Shown: piece by piece, positions 46,992 to 59,310 of the stretch
How the letters are laid out: every line of letters begins with the position of its first letter
Position numbering within the stretch: position 1 is the stretch's first letter
DNA from: Norana najaformis
Taxonomy: Eukaryota; Annelida; Clitellata; Crassiclitellata; Hormogastridae
Assembly: GCA_964023275.1 (NCBI GenBank)
Contig: OZ029916.1
Coordinates: forward strand, 36,395,727 to 36,459,726
Reading direction: 5' to 3'
Length of the DNA: 64,000 nucleotides
The notes under the pieces: generated by a model
The model's database searches: none
What the model was told of the DNA's origin: nothing
Seen by the model: the letters and a program-made list of their open reading frames with translations, nothing else
Position numbers and translations under genes: made by a program

Positions 46992-49900
46992 ATGTCGAAT
47001 TGGAGGACGATAACACAAAGTGTCCGGCTTCTTGCCGGATTTCTCCTGCTAATTCCGCCTATTCTGGCGGACGAACACAACCACATTGTAAGATTTTGGT
47101 TGCATGTTGAAAGTTCACCTGCTTAGGAACCGCCGATCTCGTTTAACCCATTAATTGCTGCCCAACATGCTTATTACACTCGTTACTGATTTGGGGGCCT
47201 ATAGGACCACTGTAGTATAATTCTGTTGTGTGCAGTAGCGTGCCTTCAAATTCAGTTTCCGAAGCCGCGGTGACTACACGCTCGTATGCTACCAGTACAG
47301 GTATAAACCCACTGCGGCCTGATAAGTCCATTCCCATGTGCTGGATTCAGAATATAAGAGTCATTCTCTTTTACACCACTACGAGAAATATGAATTCTAG
47401 ATAATTAGGAGAAGAGCAAGTGGAACGCTGGAATATGTTCATATATATTTTGCCCAGCAAGATGCCTTCTGGATTTCTGCAAGGTACAGATGCTGTGCTC
47501 ACGACATATACAAATGTATTTTGTGGTGCTTAGCCCAAAGTTGCTGTATGATAATTTGTGTGACCACGGTGTCCACAGCTGTGATATGTTTTTAAATCAT
47601 AGAATAGCTCATATGAAGTTCAAAAAATGATTATTAAATCCCACTGACATTCGAGAAGTCTTTGTGAAACACTGACATAAAATGTGGATAAATAACTGTC
47701 CTCAGTTTTGGGATTTGTCCTACTATTTCTTACCTTAATTTCTTAAAGCATTAATTAATTTAGAACTGTACCATACATTACTTTCTGTACAATGTGTAAC
47801 CTTATCATAGCAGTACTGATTACTGGTGTTGGTAATGAACAGTATGAGGACAAGGAGGAAGTGGTTCTGTGGATGAATACGGTTGGACCATATCACAACC
47901 GTCAAGAGACATACGCCTACTTCTCGTTGCCGTTTTGTGAGGGACCAAAGAAGGACATCAGTCATTACCATGAAACCCTAAGTGAGGCGCTACAGGGAGT
48001 GGAATTGCTCTTCAGTGGCCTTGATATTGACTTCAAAGGTTATTGACCTTCACTTACCAATTATTTTTGCAGTAGTTAGATTCAGCTTGAACTATGTGTC
48101 ACTTAATTTTCCTTTTATGTTGCTATTATCAACATCTGCAATTTTCAGCTTTTAAATTTTGATAGATTATTGCTGTATTTGATTTTGAACTCATTACTGC
48201 CATCCTCAGCTGAAGGTGGCAGTACAGGCCCTCAGGGAACATTATTCAGTCATGGGCTTACACAATGTTCTGCTTGGAGACAGTCAGATCATGTTGCACT
48301 TTTATAGCAGCACTTTTGAAAAATTCTACAAGAATGCTACACATGTATTGTAAATACCGTAGCCTGGTTTCTCGTTTCTCTGACCTATTGGAATTCAACC
48401 AGACTTCTACACCCGATTATGATTTTGATTGCGATTTTCGCTTGAAGGGACCATCGACTGATGCCTTGGTCATTATGATAACGGTACTACAGAAGTCTTT
48501 AGACTATTAGATTATAATGTGTTCAAGTTGAATGCGTGTACATATGCATGTAAAAAGTTTATATACACACATGTGCTTGCTTACACCAATCAGGTTATTG
48601 ATAATTTATGAAGTTTCTGTTTTATCAGCGAATATGTCAAAGACGAAATACTGTGAAGTCACTTTGACAGAAAAGAATTACCAAGCGTTTGTCTATGCTG
48701 TTAAAAATCACTACTGGTATCAGATGTACATAGATGACTTGCCAATATGGGGTAAGTTGATTTCAGGGTCAGTTTTTTGTAATTTCTTGCTGCCATCTGT
48801 TTTCTTGAGGTTTGCCACTTCTGAAGAAGTGGATTATTTTAGTTGGGTTATTCCCATTGAGTTATTCCCCTTGGGTTATTCCCATTAACTTTTCAAATGA
48901 AATTACCTGGAAGTTAGTGTTATGGGCCATTTGCTTCTGGCATGAAATTTGAAATGTGATTCTGTGGGCACTGAAAATCATTACATAACATACCTAACAC
49001 CTGTACTGATGCAATAATTTTGGCAGGCCTGCAGTGGTCTGAATGTGTCAGAACGAAGGAATAGACTAAGGTCACAGATGAGTCGACTGATACATTTCAT
49101 TGAATAACCCCGATCTGTTGCAGTGGATAGAAGCAGAACCTATATAGATTATTCATTGGTATAGGATGAGTTACTTGTATGATTACAGTTTTTTGTATCT
49201 GTATAATTGCATGGCTTTTGTTGCATTTTATTATAACTTTTTTCTCAGATGTTTGCACATACGTTTGCTTCGTTCCTAGACCTATGCTCTGAACTGGGTA
49301 CAACTTTTTCTTGTTTGGCCTGTCTCATTTGATTGCCATGCAGATCAGAAAATGTGAGCTGGTCAAGAACCGTGTTGGCCTGGCTCAGTACTGCTATGAT
49401 TAGGTCATTGTGTTGAGAAGTGGGTGTAAAGATGCTGGTAATAAGATAATTGTAAGATTGCTGCCTGACAATTGAATTAAAATAAGGTTTTTTCTGTGGA
49501 ATTTCCATATTCATTAATCCATGTTGCCACCCATTGAAACTTCCTGCATTAAACTTTGTCACTGAGATGAATAAATGTCACCTTGTCACCTTGTGCTGTC
49601 AGCTCTTTGAGCTCTAGCGACCGTCATGATCAATCTTCTCCATTTCTTTCTTTCCAATGTCGCGTCCCTTAGTTGTGCCAAGTTCATTCCAGTTGCTTCG
49701 TGTATCTTGTCCATCCATTTTTTCCTTGGTCTCCCTTGTTTTCTCTTTCCCTCTCCACAAGCCAGCATCATTTCTTTTTCCAATCCATCTGATCTCATAA
49801 CATGTCCAAAGAACCTCAGCTTTGAATAAATGTAGAAAATTTAAATAAATAACAAAATATTATGAATGATATATTGAAGGGATTGTGGGTGAAATTGGGA

Positions 49901-52900
49901 AAGGTGGAGATTCCTACTACATGTGGACTCACAAGAAATTTGACATCGGTTACAACGACAAGAATATTGTCGACGTCAACCTGACCAGCGAGGCCAAAGT
50001 GAAACTGGAGCTAAATGCCAAAATTGATTTAACCTATGAGGTAAGCTATAATTTTAATTAATTTAAATTGTTTCGTCATATTTCTGCAGCACCATTATCA
50101 AAGGCACCAATGATTGATTAATGTTGATAGGGTGAGTCAAGTACAGGCTCAGGGTTGCTAACTAGTACTAGTAACCAGGTCATTAGAGCTCTGAACCTGT
50201 GCATGATCTATCTTAAGAATTAAGTTGTCAGCTTATCTTCTGTATTTATGCTAGCAGCTTTGGGCTAATTTAAAAATATTAGATATTTTCCTGACATCCA
50301 TTGTCTTTAATACAAAGGCTCATTAAATAAACTTATATTGTCAGTGTGTCGCATTGTGTTTAGTATTATTTGTGAGAAAGATTTCCAAAGGAGTGAGGCT
50401 TAACAGCTAAATCACGAAAATTTATCTAGGTAACTGTTGATTATAAATTATAAAACTCATCAGTGGTAACACACAGTTTCCACAAAATTACATAAATACA
50501 TTAAGTTTTTGAGCTTATGGAACGGTTTTGTTATTGCTTGAAAAGCTTATGGTAATTTCTTTTGTGTAAGGAAAATATTGGCTATGCAGTTTTCTTGCAA
50601 ATTACGTACAGGTGTAGCGTCTACTGTTTTCAGGTGATATGGCAACCTTCATCCGTCAAATTTGCTGACCGGTTTGATAAATATCTGGATCCAAACTTCT
50701 TCCAGCACAGAGTAAGCATATTGGAGTACTAAATCTAATAACGGTTATCAAGTGTACTTTTGTATTCTAGTTTTTTCTGCAGTTATAATCTTCTCTTGTA
50801 CTGATCTAAGTTAGGTGTGAGGGAGAAGTGCATTGCAAGATCTGTGCAGTGTAGTAAAATTGGTATAAAGTTGTATTTTTCTCAATTTTTTCTATATTTG
50901 AATTTAGGTGATTTAGTTTTGTGTGTTTCTCTTTGTCAATTACTTTTTGCAATTACTGAAAAACTAAAAATTCATTGTTGCTCATGATTTTGTAGATTCA
51001 CTGGTTTTCTATATTCAACTCGTTCATGATGGTAATTTTTCTGGTGGGATTGGTCAGCATGATCCTGATGCGTACACTTCGTAAAGATTACGCTCGTTAC
51101 AGCAAAGAGGAAGACGTGGATGAAATGGTATAATTACTTTCCATCTGGTTTTTATGGCTTAGCATTAAATTTTGATAACACAAATCTCTGGAAACTGGAC
51201 ACAGAGGGGAACTCAGGCAAGAGGCAGTTTTACCAAAGAATCTTTTCTTCATTTTCATATAATCTAAAGTGTTGAGCAACCACGGATGCTATAAAATGAA
51301 AAGAAAACGTACCTGGAACAGCTGAGCTTATTCCTATTTTAATTTTGAATTTATGTAAACCTCTTAAAAGCTTAAGATTTGCAATGAGTTTGCTTGAAAT
51401 AGTGATGAGTAGGTTTCCTTGACATGATAAATTGAAGGTAATGTGAAGCATTTGCTAATGTTCAAGCTGCTCATCTAAAAAATCCAAAATTGCAATTGAA
51501 TGTAATGAATTCTTTGTGTGTAGATAATTTAGGCTGAGTTCTGTAAATTACTTGTTAGGATAGAGACCTTGGTGATGAGTATGGATGGAAGCAGGTCCAT
51601 GGAGACGTTTTCCGCCCTGCTGCACATCCCATCCTCTTCTCTTCGCTAATTGGCTCTGGATACCAAATTGGAGTCGTTGCCTGCCTGACGATAGTCATTG
51701 CGATGGTTGGCGAAATGTACACGGAGTGAGTGTCCAAGAGAATTTTTTGGATATATGTATTAAGAAACTTGGTTAGAGCACATTTTAAGGACCTCTGAAT
51801 GCAACTGAATTTGATATTGCCCTCCTTCCAAAGGCCAAAAGGGAGTCTACAACCATACGACAGAGCATCGATTGTGCTGAGCAGTTGTGCCTGAAGAACT
51901 TGCCCAATGTCTGTACACAGTAACTGCTTCAGGAGAAGCTTTCATCCATACTGTCTGTGTTACAAGCTGAGCACTGTAACCAACTGGCTCTTCCATGCAC
52001 TAAAACGCCCTAGGACCTCTCAAATTTTAGTAATGTACAGTTAAATTACAACGTTCCCCAGCTTAAAACTGGATGATGTATTTATTAAATTACTTTATTA
52101 GAAACATTGTTTATTATTATGAGAATGGTTGGTGTTTCCATGTAAACGTCCTTAAAATCTGAAAATGAATGCACTATCCTTTGACTTTATGATTGATTTC
52201 TGAGAGAGACTTTTTGTACCAATGAAGCAAATTGAAACTTTGGACCAGCCACCAATAATGCCAGGAATATAGTACTGTCTTGGTTCAGATATTTTTTACG
52301 TGTCAAGTATGACAAGATTTGATGGAGTGCCTAGACCATTAGAACAGTTTTGAAAGTGTGATGTAGAAAATGTTGGTCATTGAGCACAAATTAATTGGAA
52401 GCATTTATCGATTGTCTTCAGTTTCTTTGCAGATGCCTGTTTTGATTCTGAATGGGTCAAAGAAAAACCATTTTCATGATTTTGATTTTTCATTTCATGT
52501 AGACGTGGGTCGTTCCTGAGCACTGCGATATTCATTTATGCAGCCACTGGGCCTGTCAACGGTTACTTTGGTGGAAGCCTGTACTGCAAGATGGGAGGTA
52601 AGATAGGCTTTCATTTATTTATTTCACCCCTCTTTACCGGTATTAACAGACTTCTTGAAGCACAAGCACAACAACTGGACAATGTGTCCATGCTGGTATA
52701 TTCCTAGGCAGTACATTGTCAGTTTCCTCGGAGTCTAATCTAGTATAGTCTAATAGCATCACTATCATAACACAGAAAATGTCGGTCAGTGGTTGCTGCA
52801 AATTACATAGTCTGTCAACAATTTGGATGGGAATTCGTTGGTTGGGTTTTTCTTGTGAGAGAGCATGCCAGTATTGACTTTTCTATTAATCTGAGCATTG

Positions 52901-55900
52901 TTTGAGTAACTTTTTCCTTTAATTTTCTGTTCAGTTTTTTTCTGTTTAATTTTGTTTACACTTCAGGTAAATAGCTGTTCTGAAAGAGTGATTTTTTCGA
53001 TTTCTTGCAGGGAAACTATGGATAAAGCAGATGTTGACAGGTGCTTTCTTGGTTCCGGCAATGGTCTGCGGAACGGCTTTCTTCATAAATTTCATTGCTA
53101 TCTACTACCATGCTTCTCGTGCCATACCTTTTGGCACCATGGTGCGTACAATTTTGGGTGATAGTTGTGGTTGATCTATGGTTATAAAAATTAAGTTTAA
53201 CTGTTAGCAATTATTTATTGGATGTTGAATTAGTATTTATAAATGTTAGCGTTTTGGTTGGTTTGTTGACAGATTTATTCATTTTTTTCAAACTGGTGTG
53301 TTTATTTATTCATTCACTGATTAATTCACTTTTTCCGTGATTTTATTTTTTTGTTGATTTATTGTGTATAACTTTTCGCTTAGTCCTTGATATTCACAAA
53401 TTAACTGACAGTGTGATTGACTTGAGTATTTGATGACAGTGCTTTGCATTGATTGACTGATTGTTGACAGGTGGCTGTTGCTTGCATCTGTCTCTTTGTG
53501 ATTTTGCCTCTGAATCTGATTGGCACTGTCATTGGCCGCAACTGGGCTGGGCACCCCAACTTCCCGTGTCGGGTCAACGCCGTTCCTCGACCTATTCCTG
53601 AGAAGAAATGGTTAGTCACCATTAGCGTTCTTAGCTCTAGAATCCTGTTATTAATAAATTGTGAATGGCTGTATCGTTTTATGCAGCTCATTTTATACAC
53701 TGATGTATCTAATTTGATTACTACTGTAGCTCTGTTATCATAATGCTTAAGACATTAGTTGCTCCAAAGGGAAACTGTAGTTGTTAGTAAGTGACCTTGT
53801 GGGTCCAGGTCATGTATGCGGAGGTGCCACTGTAAGTGTCTAGGTATTTATGTAGCACCTTTTGGGAATCTTTCACAAGTGCTTAGTTGATCGCTGCTGC
53901 ATGACCTTTAACAAAGAATGAAGTTTCGTACTTCTGTGCTCCGTATGAAAATGTCTACCATATTTTTGATGCCTTGTTTGCGTTATCATGTATCAGTATC
54001 AGAAATGAGATGGCTGCAAATATTTATGAGAATCTGGTCAACTGTAGGTACATGGAGCCAGGAGTTATCTCAATCCTTGGTGGAGTTTTGCCATTTGGTT
54101 CCATTTTCATAGAAATGTAAGTTGATTTGCAATATCTTTACCATTGGCATGACTTATCTAGTTATGCATTTAACTGGAATTGCTAATCAGCATAATAATT
54201 TTAAGTGAGTGGTGTGGTGTAGTCTTACTGAACCTTCAGCCCAAAGGTTAGAGTTCAGTTTTCTGCCTTTGTGTTGCATCATCAACTCATAAAACCAAGT
54301 GCAAACAATAGTGTGTTTATATATTGAATATTTGATCCAGCTGTTTGTACACACATCAGTATTACATGAATTTTGATATTTATAATGAAGTCAATTCAAT
54401 TGAATTCAGCTTGACAGTGTTATTGGGGCACGTTAGCCGATTGGTTAGAGTGCTCGGCTTGTAGTGAGCCTCCCCTAGGCGTTGCTGTGTACGGACCTCG
54501 AGCAAGTCCTTCACTCACAATTGCTCAGCGTCATCTATGGATGGTTAGTCATTAGATGGTGGTGCCTAATAAATGCAGAAACAATATTGATACTATTACA
54601 ACTACTACTACTACTATGAATAATGATAATAAGTGTGACCTTATTATAACACTGATTCATTGTAACCTGGTAGCATGCTATGGCTTCCAGTGGCAGCATT
54701 ATAATGAGGTTCAGGTGTAATAATGTTTCTAGTAATGTTTATCTGATGGTATTGTTTATGGGTGACAGTGTTTATGCTTAGGTATTTTGTATTTACATCG
54801 TTCTGGGCTTACAAGATCTACTATGTCTATGGGTTCATGTTGCTCGTGTTCGTCATTCTGGCAATCGTAACTGTATGTGTCACCATTGTCTGCACCTATT
54901 TCCTTTTGAATGCTGAAGACTACAGATGGTCAGTATCATGTGCAACTTCTTGCTAAGTTTTATTCATGCTAAGTTTTATAAACTGTAACTGTTACTCTTG
55001 TTAATGTTATGTGTGGCTTATGTAGCAGCCATTGATGTGACATGCATCTACTGGTATTTCCTCTTTAATGCTGAAGACTACAGACTGTCAGTATCATCAA
55101 CAAGAACTGGCAGCATTTTTAAAATTATAGTTATCATTAACTGTCAGAGTAGTGGAATATTTAACTTAGCTACTGGAATATGTAAATGTCAGTAATGCTT
55201 GTAAATTAGTTGTAAGTAATTAGGTGAACCACTTAGAGTTACCTTGTGTCCCTTTGTTGTCACCTATCAGCTGTCAAAAAATGAACTGCAATTTGACAGT
55301 TGTGTGGCATTCAATAAATGCTTTAATCAGTCAGTCAGTTACAGCAGCCTTGGTTGCTACATGCATCATTTGTTATTGCATTACTGAACATTAAATACCA
55401 TGTTGGTTAAGGTTTGTTTTCTGGAATTTACAGGCAGTGGACAAGCTTCATGGCTGGAGCATCGACGGCTGGCTATGTCTACATCTATTCCTTCTACTAC
55501 TTCTTCTTCAAGACCAAGTATATGCCAGTTTTGAAAACATTTCTTTGCCATGTGCTAGTTTTTGCAGCTGATAACAGGAGCAAATGAAATATTTTTTGTT
55601 TCTTTATTGTTTGAACATTTTCATATTTGTTGATTCATTTCAAATCAAAGAATAATGAATAAATAAATGACTTTAAATGAGTTTGTGTTGCATTTGACCT
55701 TGAATTTGTTGTGTTTACAGGATGTACGGACTCTTTCAGACAGCCTTCTACTTTGGATACATGGCTCTGTTCAGCCTTGCTCTTGGCATCATGTGTGGTA
55801 AGCTGTTGTAATTGTAATTGTAATCTGACATTTATAAAGCGCCACTTCAAGAATAGACTCATCAGAAGCGCTCCCGACCCGAACCAGTGAAACCACTGGC

Positions 55901-56576
55901 AAATAATACAGACTTCAGGCGCTTGCGAAACTGCGGAAGAGACAAACTGTTGATCACTTAAGCTGCCCAAAAACTTCCCAGATACACAGGTAGCATAAGT
56001 TAATTGACCCTGTGGCACAGAGCTCTATTCTGTAGTGTGCTGCATCTGTAATCCAGTGATTGCAGGTTTGAAACTGCTGAGCGGATTCCATACAACGACC
56101 CCAGAGTTTGTTCATGCATGCTTTTGCCTCCGATTCAGATTTACTGATCTTGCAATAAATGAAAATGAAGTGCAATAAATTAAATAAATAGATAAATTAC
56201 CAGCTATATATTGCTGCTATGGCTTTCAGAGTTGCGGTCTAGGATGGTTTGTTTATACACCACAAGATAAAAATGAGGCTTTTGCTGCCCATTTTGATGG
56301 GCTTTCCTTCTGATACATGAAGCTTGATAACAAATAGGAAAACATTTTGTGGAGTTGTGATATGTTGCTTTTGGGTAGAGAGTTACTTTTACACTTATAG
56401 TTTCTGATACGATATCTTGAAACCTAATTGCAGGGGCTGTGAACCTCAGTTGCATGGGCATGGTGCATATTTATATTTAACTGCAAAATCTGATTTTGTT
56501 AACTGTAGGTACTGTGAGCTACATCGGGTCCAGCTACTTTGTCAGAAAAATCTACTCCACTGTGAAAATCGATTGA
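46992..56576 (+). CDS. TM9SF3: TM9SF3, nonaspanin (EMP70 family), 15 exons
   Basis: Golgi/endosomal nine-span membrane protein. Exons: 46992-47087, 47843-48038, 48629-48751, 49880-50040, 50634-50711, 50996-51127, 51559-51725, 52503-52597, 53011-53141, 53471-53610, 54048-54116, 54782-54928, 55434-55517, 55721-55797 and 56509-56576. Every junction is GT-AG and in phase, giving 587 residues (human about 589). A signal peptide ([16 protein letters not shown]) is followed by a lumenal domain with [20 protein letters not shown] and [15 protein letters not shown]. The membrane region starts near [18 protein letters not shown] and includes [56 protein letters not shown] and YRWQWTSF. It ends VKID: the KXD form retains this family in the Golgi through COPI. 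No disruption is seen. Confidence 0.97.
48395..48510 (+). mobile_element. LINE 3'-end remnant
   Basis: CGATTATGATTTTGATTGCG, CTGATGCCTTGGTCATTATG and GTACTACAGAAGTCTTTAGA match 27840-27895 and 7850-7910. It lies in TM9SF3 intron 2. Confidence 0.5.
49590..49840 (-). mobile_element. LINE ORF2 C-terminus of a second type, in TM9SF3 intron 3
   Basis: On the minus strand the translation reads [20 protein letters not shown], then [18 protein letters not shown] and [10 protein letters not shown]. This is the FGH...R-x-RGRP-x-x-W...W-R ending found in many non-LTR retrotransposons, distinct from the CR1/L2-like ends elsewhere. It is 5'-truncated and ends about 40 bp before exon 4. Confidence 0.8.
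51858..52005 (-). mobile_element. tRNA-derived SINE, diverged copy
   Basis: The reverse complement shows AGAGCCAGTTGGTTACAGTG, GCTCAGCTTGTAACACAG and a body with TGTGTACAGACATTGGGCAA. It matches 6160-6308 and 54425-54600. It lies in TM9SF3 intron 7. Confidence 0.65.
53206..53312. repeat. Dispersed repeat R4, copy 1
   Basis: TTAGTATTTATAAATGTTAG, GGTTTGTTGACAGATTTATT and TTTCAAACTGGTGTGTTTAT match 62497-62612 at roughly 85% over about 110 bp, same orientation. It lies in TM9SF3 intron 9. Confidence 0.8.
54425..54600 (+). mobile_element. tRNA-derived SINE, best-preserved copy
   Basis: GGGGCACGTTAGCCGATTGG with TTAGAGTGCTCGGCTTGTAG forms a tRNA-like head (A-box-like TTAGCCGATTGG). The body is ACCTCGAGCAAGTCCTTCAC, TTGCTCAGCGTCATC and GGTTAGTCATTAGATGGTGG. 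It ends GGTGCCTAATAAATGCAGAA followed by ATACTATTACAACTACTACT. It lies in TM9SF3 intron 11. Confidence 0.8.
55806..55950 (-). mobile_element. LINE 3' end, near-identical to 37935-38085
   Basis: Begins TTGTAATTGTAATTGTAATC and continues through TGACATTTATAAAGCGCCAC, CAGAAGCGCTCCCGACCCG and CTTGCGAAACTGCGGAAG, matching the 3' end of the LINE in MRE11 with only a few differences. It starts 8 bp after the exon 14 donor of TM9SF3. Confidence 0.88.
56010..56190 (+). mobile_element. Probable SINE of another family
   Basis: A tRNA-like B-box candidate (GCAGGTTTGAAACTGC) is followed by a body and the tail TTCAGATTTACTGATCTTGC with AATAAAT units. The tail is shared with 19625-19680 (TTCAGACTTACTGACTTTGT) and 22700-22752 (TTCAGATTTACTGACTTTGC). 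It lies in TM9SF3 intron 14. Confidence 0.5.
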
Positions 56577-57779
56577 CTACAATCGACAGAATTTGGCTGA
56601 TCAACAATACTAATTCTATGTAGGCTGAAAGAAACTTCTTCAGAGCAGTCTCTCTTTGTCTTGCTGTTCTTGTACCATTCGGTTGATTGTTGGTGTCCAG
56701 GGGATATTCTGTAAATATTTTGTTGTAAATAGCTGTGCTGTCCATGAAGTTAATCTATCCAGAATTTGTTTTATTTTTTTTTCTTGTGAACTCTGTTCCT
56801 TCTCTTCTTCCATTTTGTTTTGCTTACCTTCTTCGTCATTCACCTGTGTTTGTCATGCCGTTAACTGTTTAATTTTTTCACCTGACTCGGCTTAATTTCT
56901 TTGATTAGCTGCGATCTTTAGGGAACTGTCGTCGGACATTAGTACTTTTTCTTGTCCATGCATGACTCGTCACCTGGATCTTGCTGGTAATCATTCATTT
57001 GGTAATCATTCATTCATTCATCTGTGACATACTGTCATTCTGTCCTTCTGCTTGGTAGTAGCTAGACAAATGTTCGTTTGGCGTGTGTGAAGTTCTAGGG
57101 ATTTTCAGTCATATCAGTACAGTGACTAAGATCAGACTGCTCTGAATGGTTAGTTCCAAGCAGAAAGATTTACAAGATCCTGTAAATATAGGATTTCTGG
57201 GAAAGACTGATGAATGCTTCAAGACTCTTTGTGATAGCCTTTGCTATGTATTGGTTCAAATGTTGGTCTGATTAAAAACAAAAGATGAAAGCATACGTGT
57301 GGTTTGTCGAGTGCTTAAAGCTTCCTGGGTTTTGGTCAAGTCCCTTTTGCAGATGGTAACTGCCTTGCACATATGGTAGTTGCTGCATCATCTTGAAATG
57401 GTAATCGCCCAGAATATGAAGACGATGTTGGCCTAGGCATCCTGTGACGGTAATTGCCTTCTGCAGGTGGTAATAGTGCAGCAGCATGAGATGGTGATTG
57501 TCCAAGCATCAGTCAATTGTGAGTTGGTGATGGCATTGTATAAGAATTGTGTGTAGTCTCTGTAAAAGACATTGGTATGTTATTCTTTTTAAGGTGGTAA
57601 AATATGTTTGTTAAATGTTCTTTGGGGATGGTCATGTAAAAAGTCGTGAAGTTTCACTGTTTCTCAGCACTGCTTGATAGCTTTAGGGGGGAAAACAAGC
57701 GTTTTTACCAGTCCTTGACCAAATGTCTCCTCTTCAGGTGAATTTGTATCTGGTTACAAGAAGAATCTGTACCAGTGTG

Positions 57780-57850
57780 GTGCGAGTTTGCCCTAGTGGT
57801 TACGCGGCCTTCTGCTGCTACGTCTAGGTTTTAAATCCTGGTGTGAAATG
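57780..57850 (+). mobile_element. tRNA-like SINE head
   Basis: AGTTTGCCCTAGTGGTTACG then TAGGTTTTAAATCCTGG are spaced like A and B boxes. No cloverleaf with a paired acceptor stem is evident, so an intact tRNA gene is unlikely. Confidence 0.4.
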
Positions 57851-59179
57851 AAAATGGCGGCCCTAAGGAAAAGGTTTTATGTGGACTTGCTGAAAGTTCG
57901 TTGAGCAGATCGGGCTTTGCCTTTGATGATTGTGTTGGAAGTGGGTAATAATTGGTGGTTACATTTTCTTGCATAACATTACCTTTTAATCTTTTCCTTT
58001 GAAATGAAAGTTTAAAATTGCAAGACCAGCAGAAATTGGTGAACAAAACTCAACAGTGCCTACACTTAGAAACTGTTGCTGTGATTAATTTTATAATATG
58101 CTGACTACTTGCTTGTTTGTTTGGTCTTGTATATTAAGTTGTAGATAATTTAGTAAGAATGTTGTTTCATAGTTGTACTTATTTTAACCAGTCTACCTTT
58201 CCTGATTGGAATCTCCTCCCAGCCAATTGTAGGGCTTCTGGAGGTAAGATGCCGTGCACCTTACCAGGTGCTGACATTTATCATGCAGCTGCAGAATATT
58301 ATGTCCTTCCTAAGAACCAAGGTCAGTCAACAAAGGCATTTTATTCACTGCTACTAGAAATTTGTAAACATAATTTTAAGCCTGTCTGCTATGCATTAAT
58401 GAATAATTTCTTTCCACCCAAAATTTATGCATGAAAATTACTTTTGTGCTTGTTATGAATGTATTTTTTTGTACAAGCTGTTTATGGAATATGGGTGTTT
58501 AGGAATTAACTTTAATTTGTTTGTGCGCATTACTGGTGTACAGAAAATTTATTGATTCTCAATATCTCTTGGATGATGCTTGAATTTGCTAGAAATGTTA
58601 TATTTACAACAGACACTGAACAGAATAGAATAAGAAGCAGATGCTTTTATGGCATTTTTAGCATTTGCCACGTGTTTTCTTTTGTTGTAACTCAGCATAA
58701 CATTTTCCATGACTGGAATGTTTGCCAGAACGGTTTTACTTTGTAGGCGGTCAGAGTAATCTAGCTCAGCTTAAGGTAAAAACATCTTGGTGTTGATGTA
58801 AGTAATGACTAGCGGCATTATTCAGAAGGTATGTACTTTGGTTGTGGTAGCAATGTTTTAGGGTGTGTCATAATCTCTCATTTGCTTTGTTGTGTGGAAC
58901 CACTTATTTGGATTGGTAATATATTGTGTGTGAAACAAATTGAATACTAGAGGTGGTGTTGTGGTGCCTCGACTAAGCTGCAGGTTTGCTTTGAATTAAT
59001 CTGCGTCTGGTAAAAGAACTATCCACTGCACTGTTACCTTTATGAAATAGATTTAGTAGTCAAGCAGGGAGTTAGCCGTTCAGTCCACAAATTTGGCATG
59101 GAATATATTATTGCTACCTCTGAGATTCTGTCACTGAGCTACTTATTTGAGGACTGCTATGTACTTTATGCATGATGGC

Positions 59180-59310
59180 CAATTGATTGAATGCTTGCCT
59201 TGTATAGGGGCTTGAGTCTTGCCCAAGATGCTCATTGTCTCTTTCAGTTGCTTAGCACCATTAACTGATGCTTGTCATTAAATAGTGGTGCTATATGAAT
59301 GAACAATGAT
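59180..59310 (+). mobile_element. Partial SINE related to 54425-54600
   Basis: CTTGAGTCTTGCCCAAGATG, GTTGCTTAGCACCATTAACTG and TTAAATAGTGGTGCTATATG follow the order of the SINE body at 54425-54600, with strong drift. Confidence 0.5.

Noticed and set aside
58159-58434. 91-residue frame with FPDWNLLPANCR, reminiscent of LINE ...WN-x-LP ends
   Set aside because: The match is short, and neighbouring sequence shows neither the NTRS nor the RLKT parts of the pattern; probably chance.
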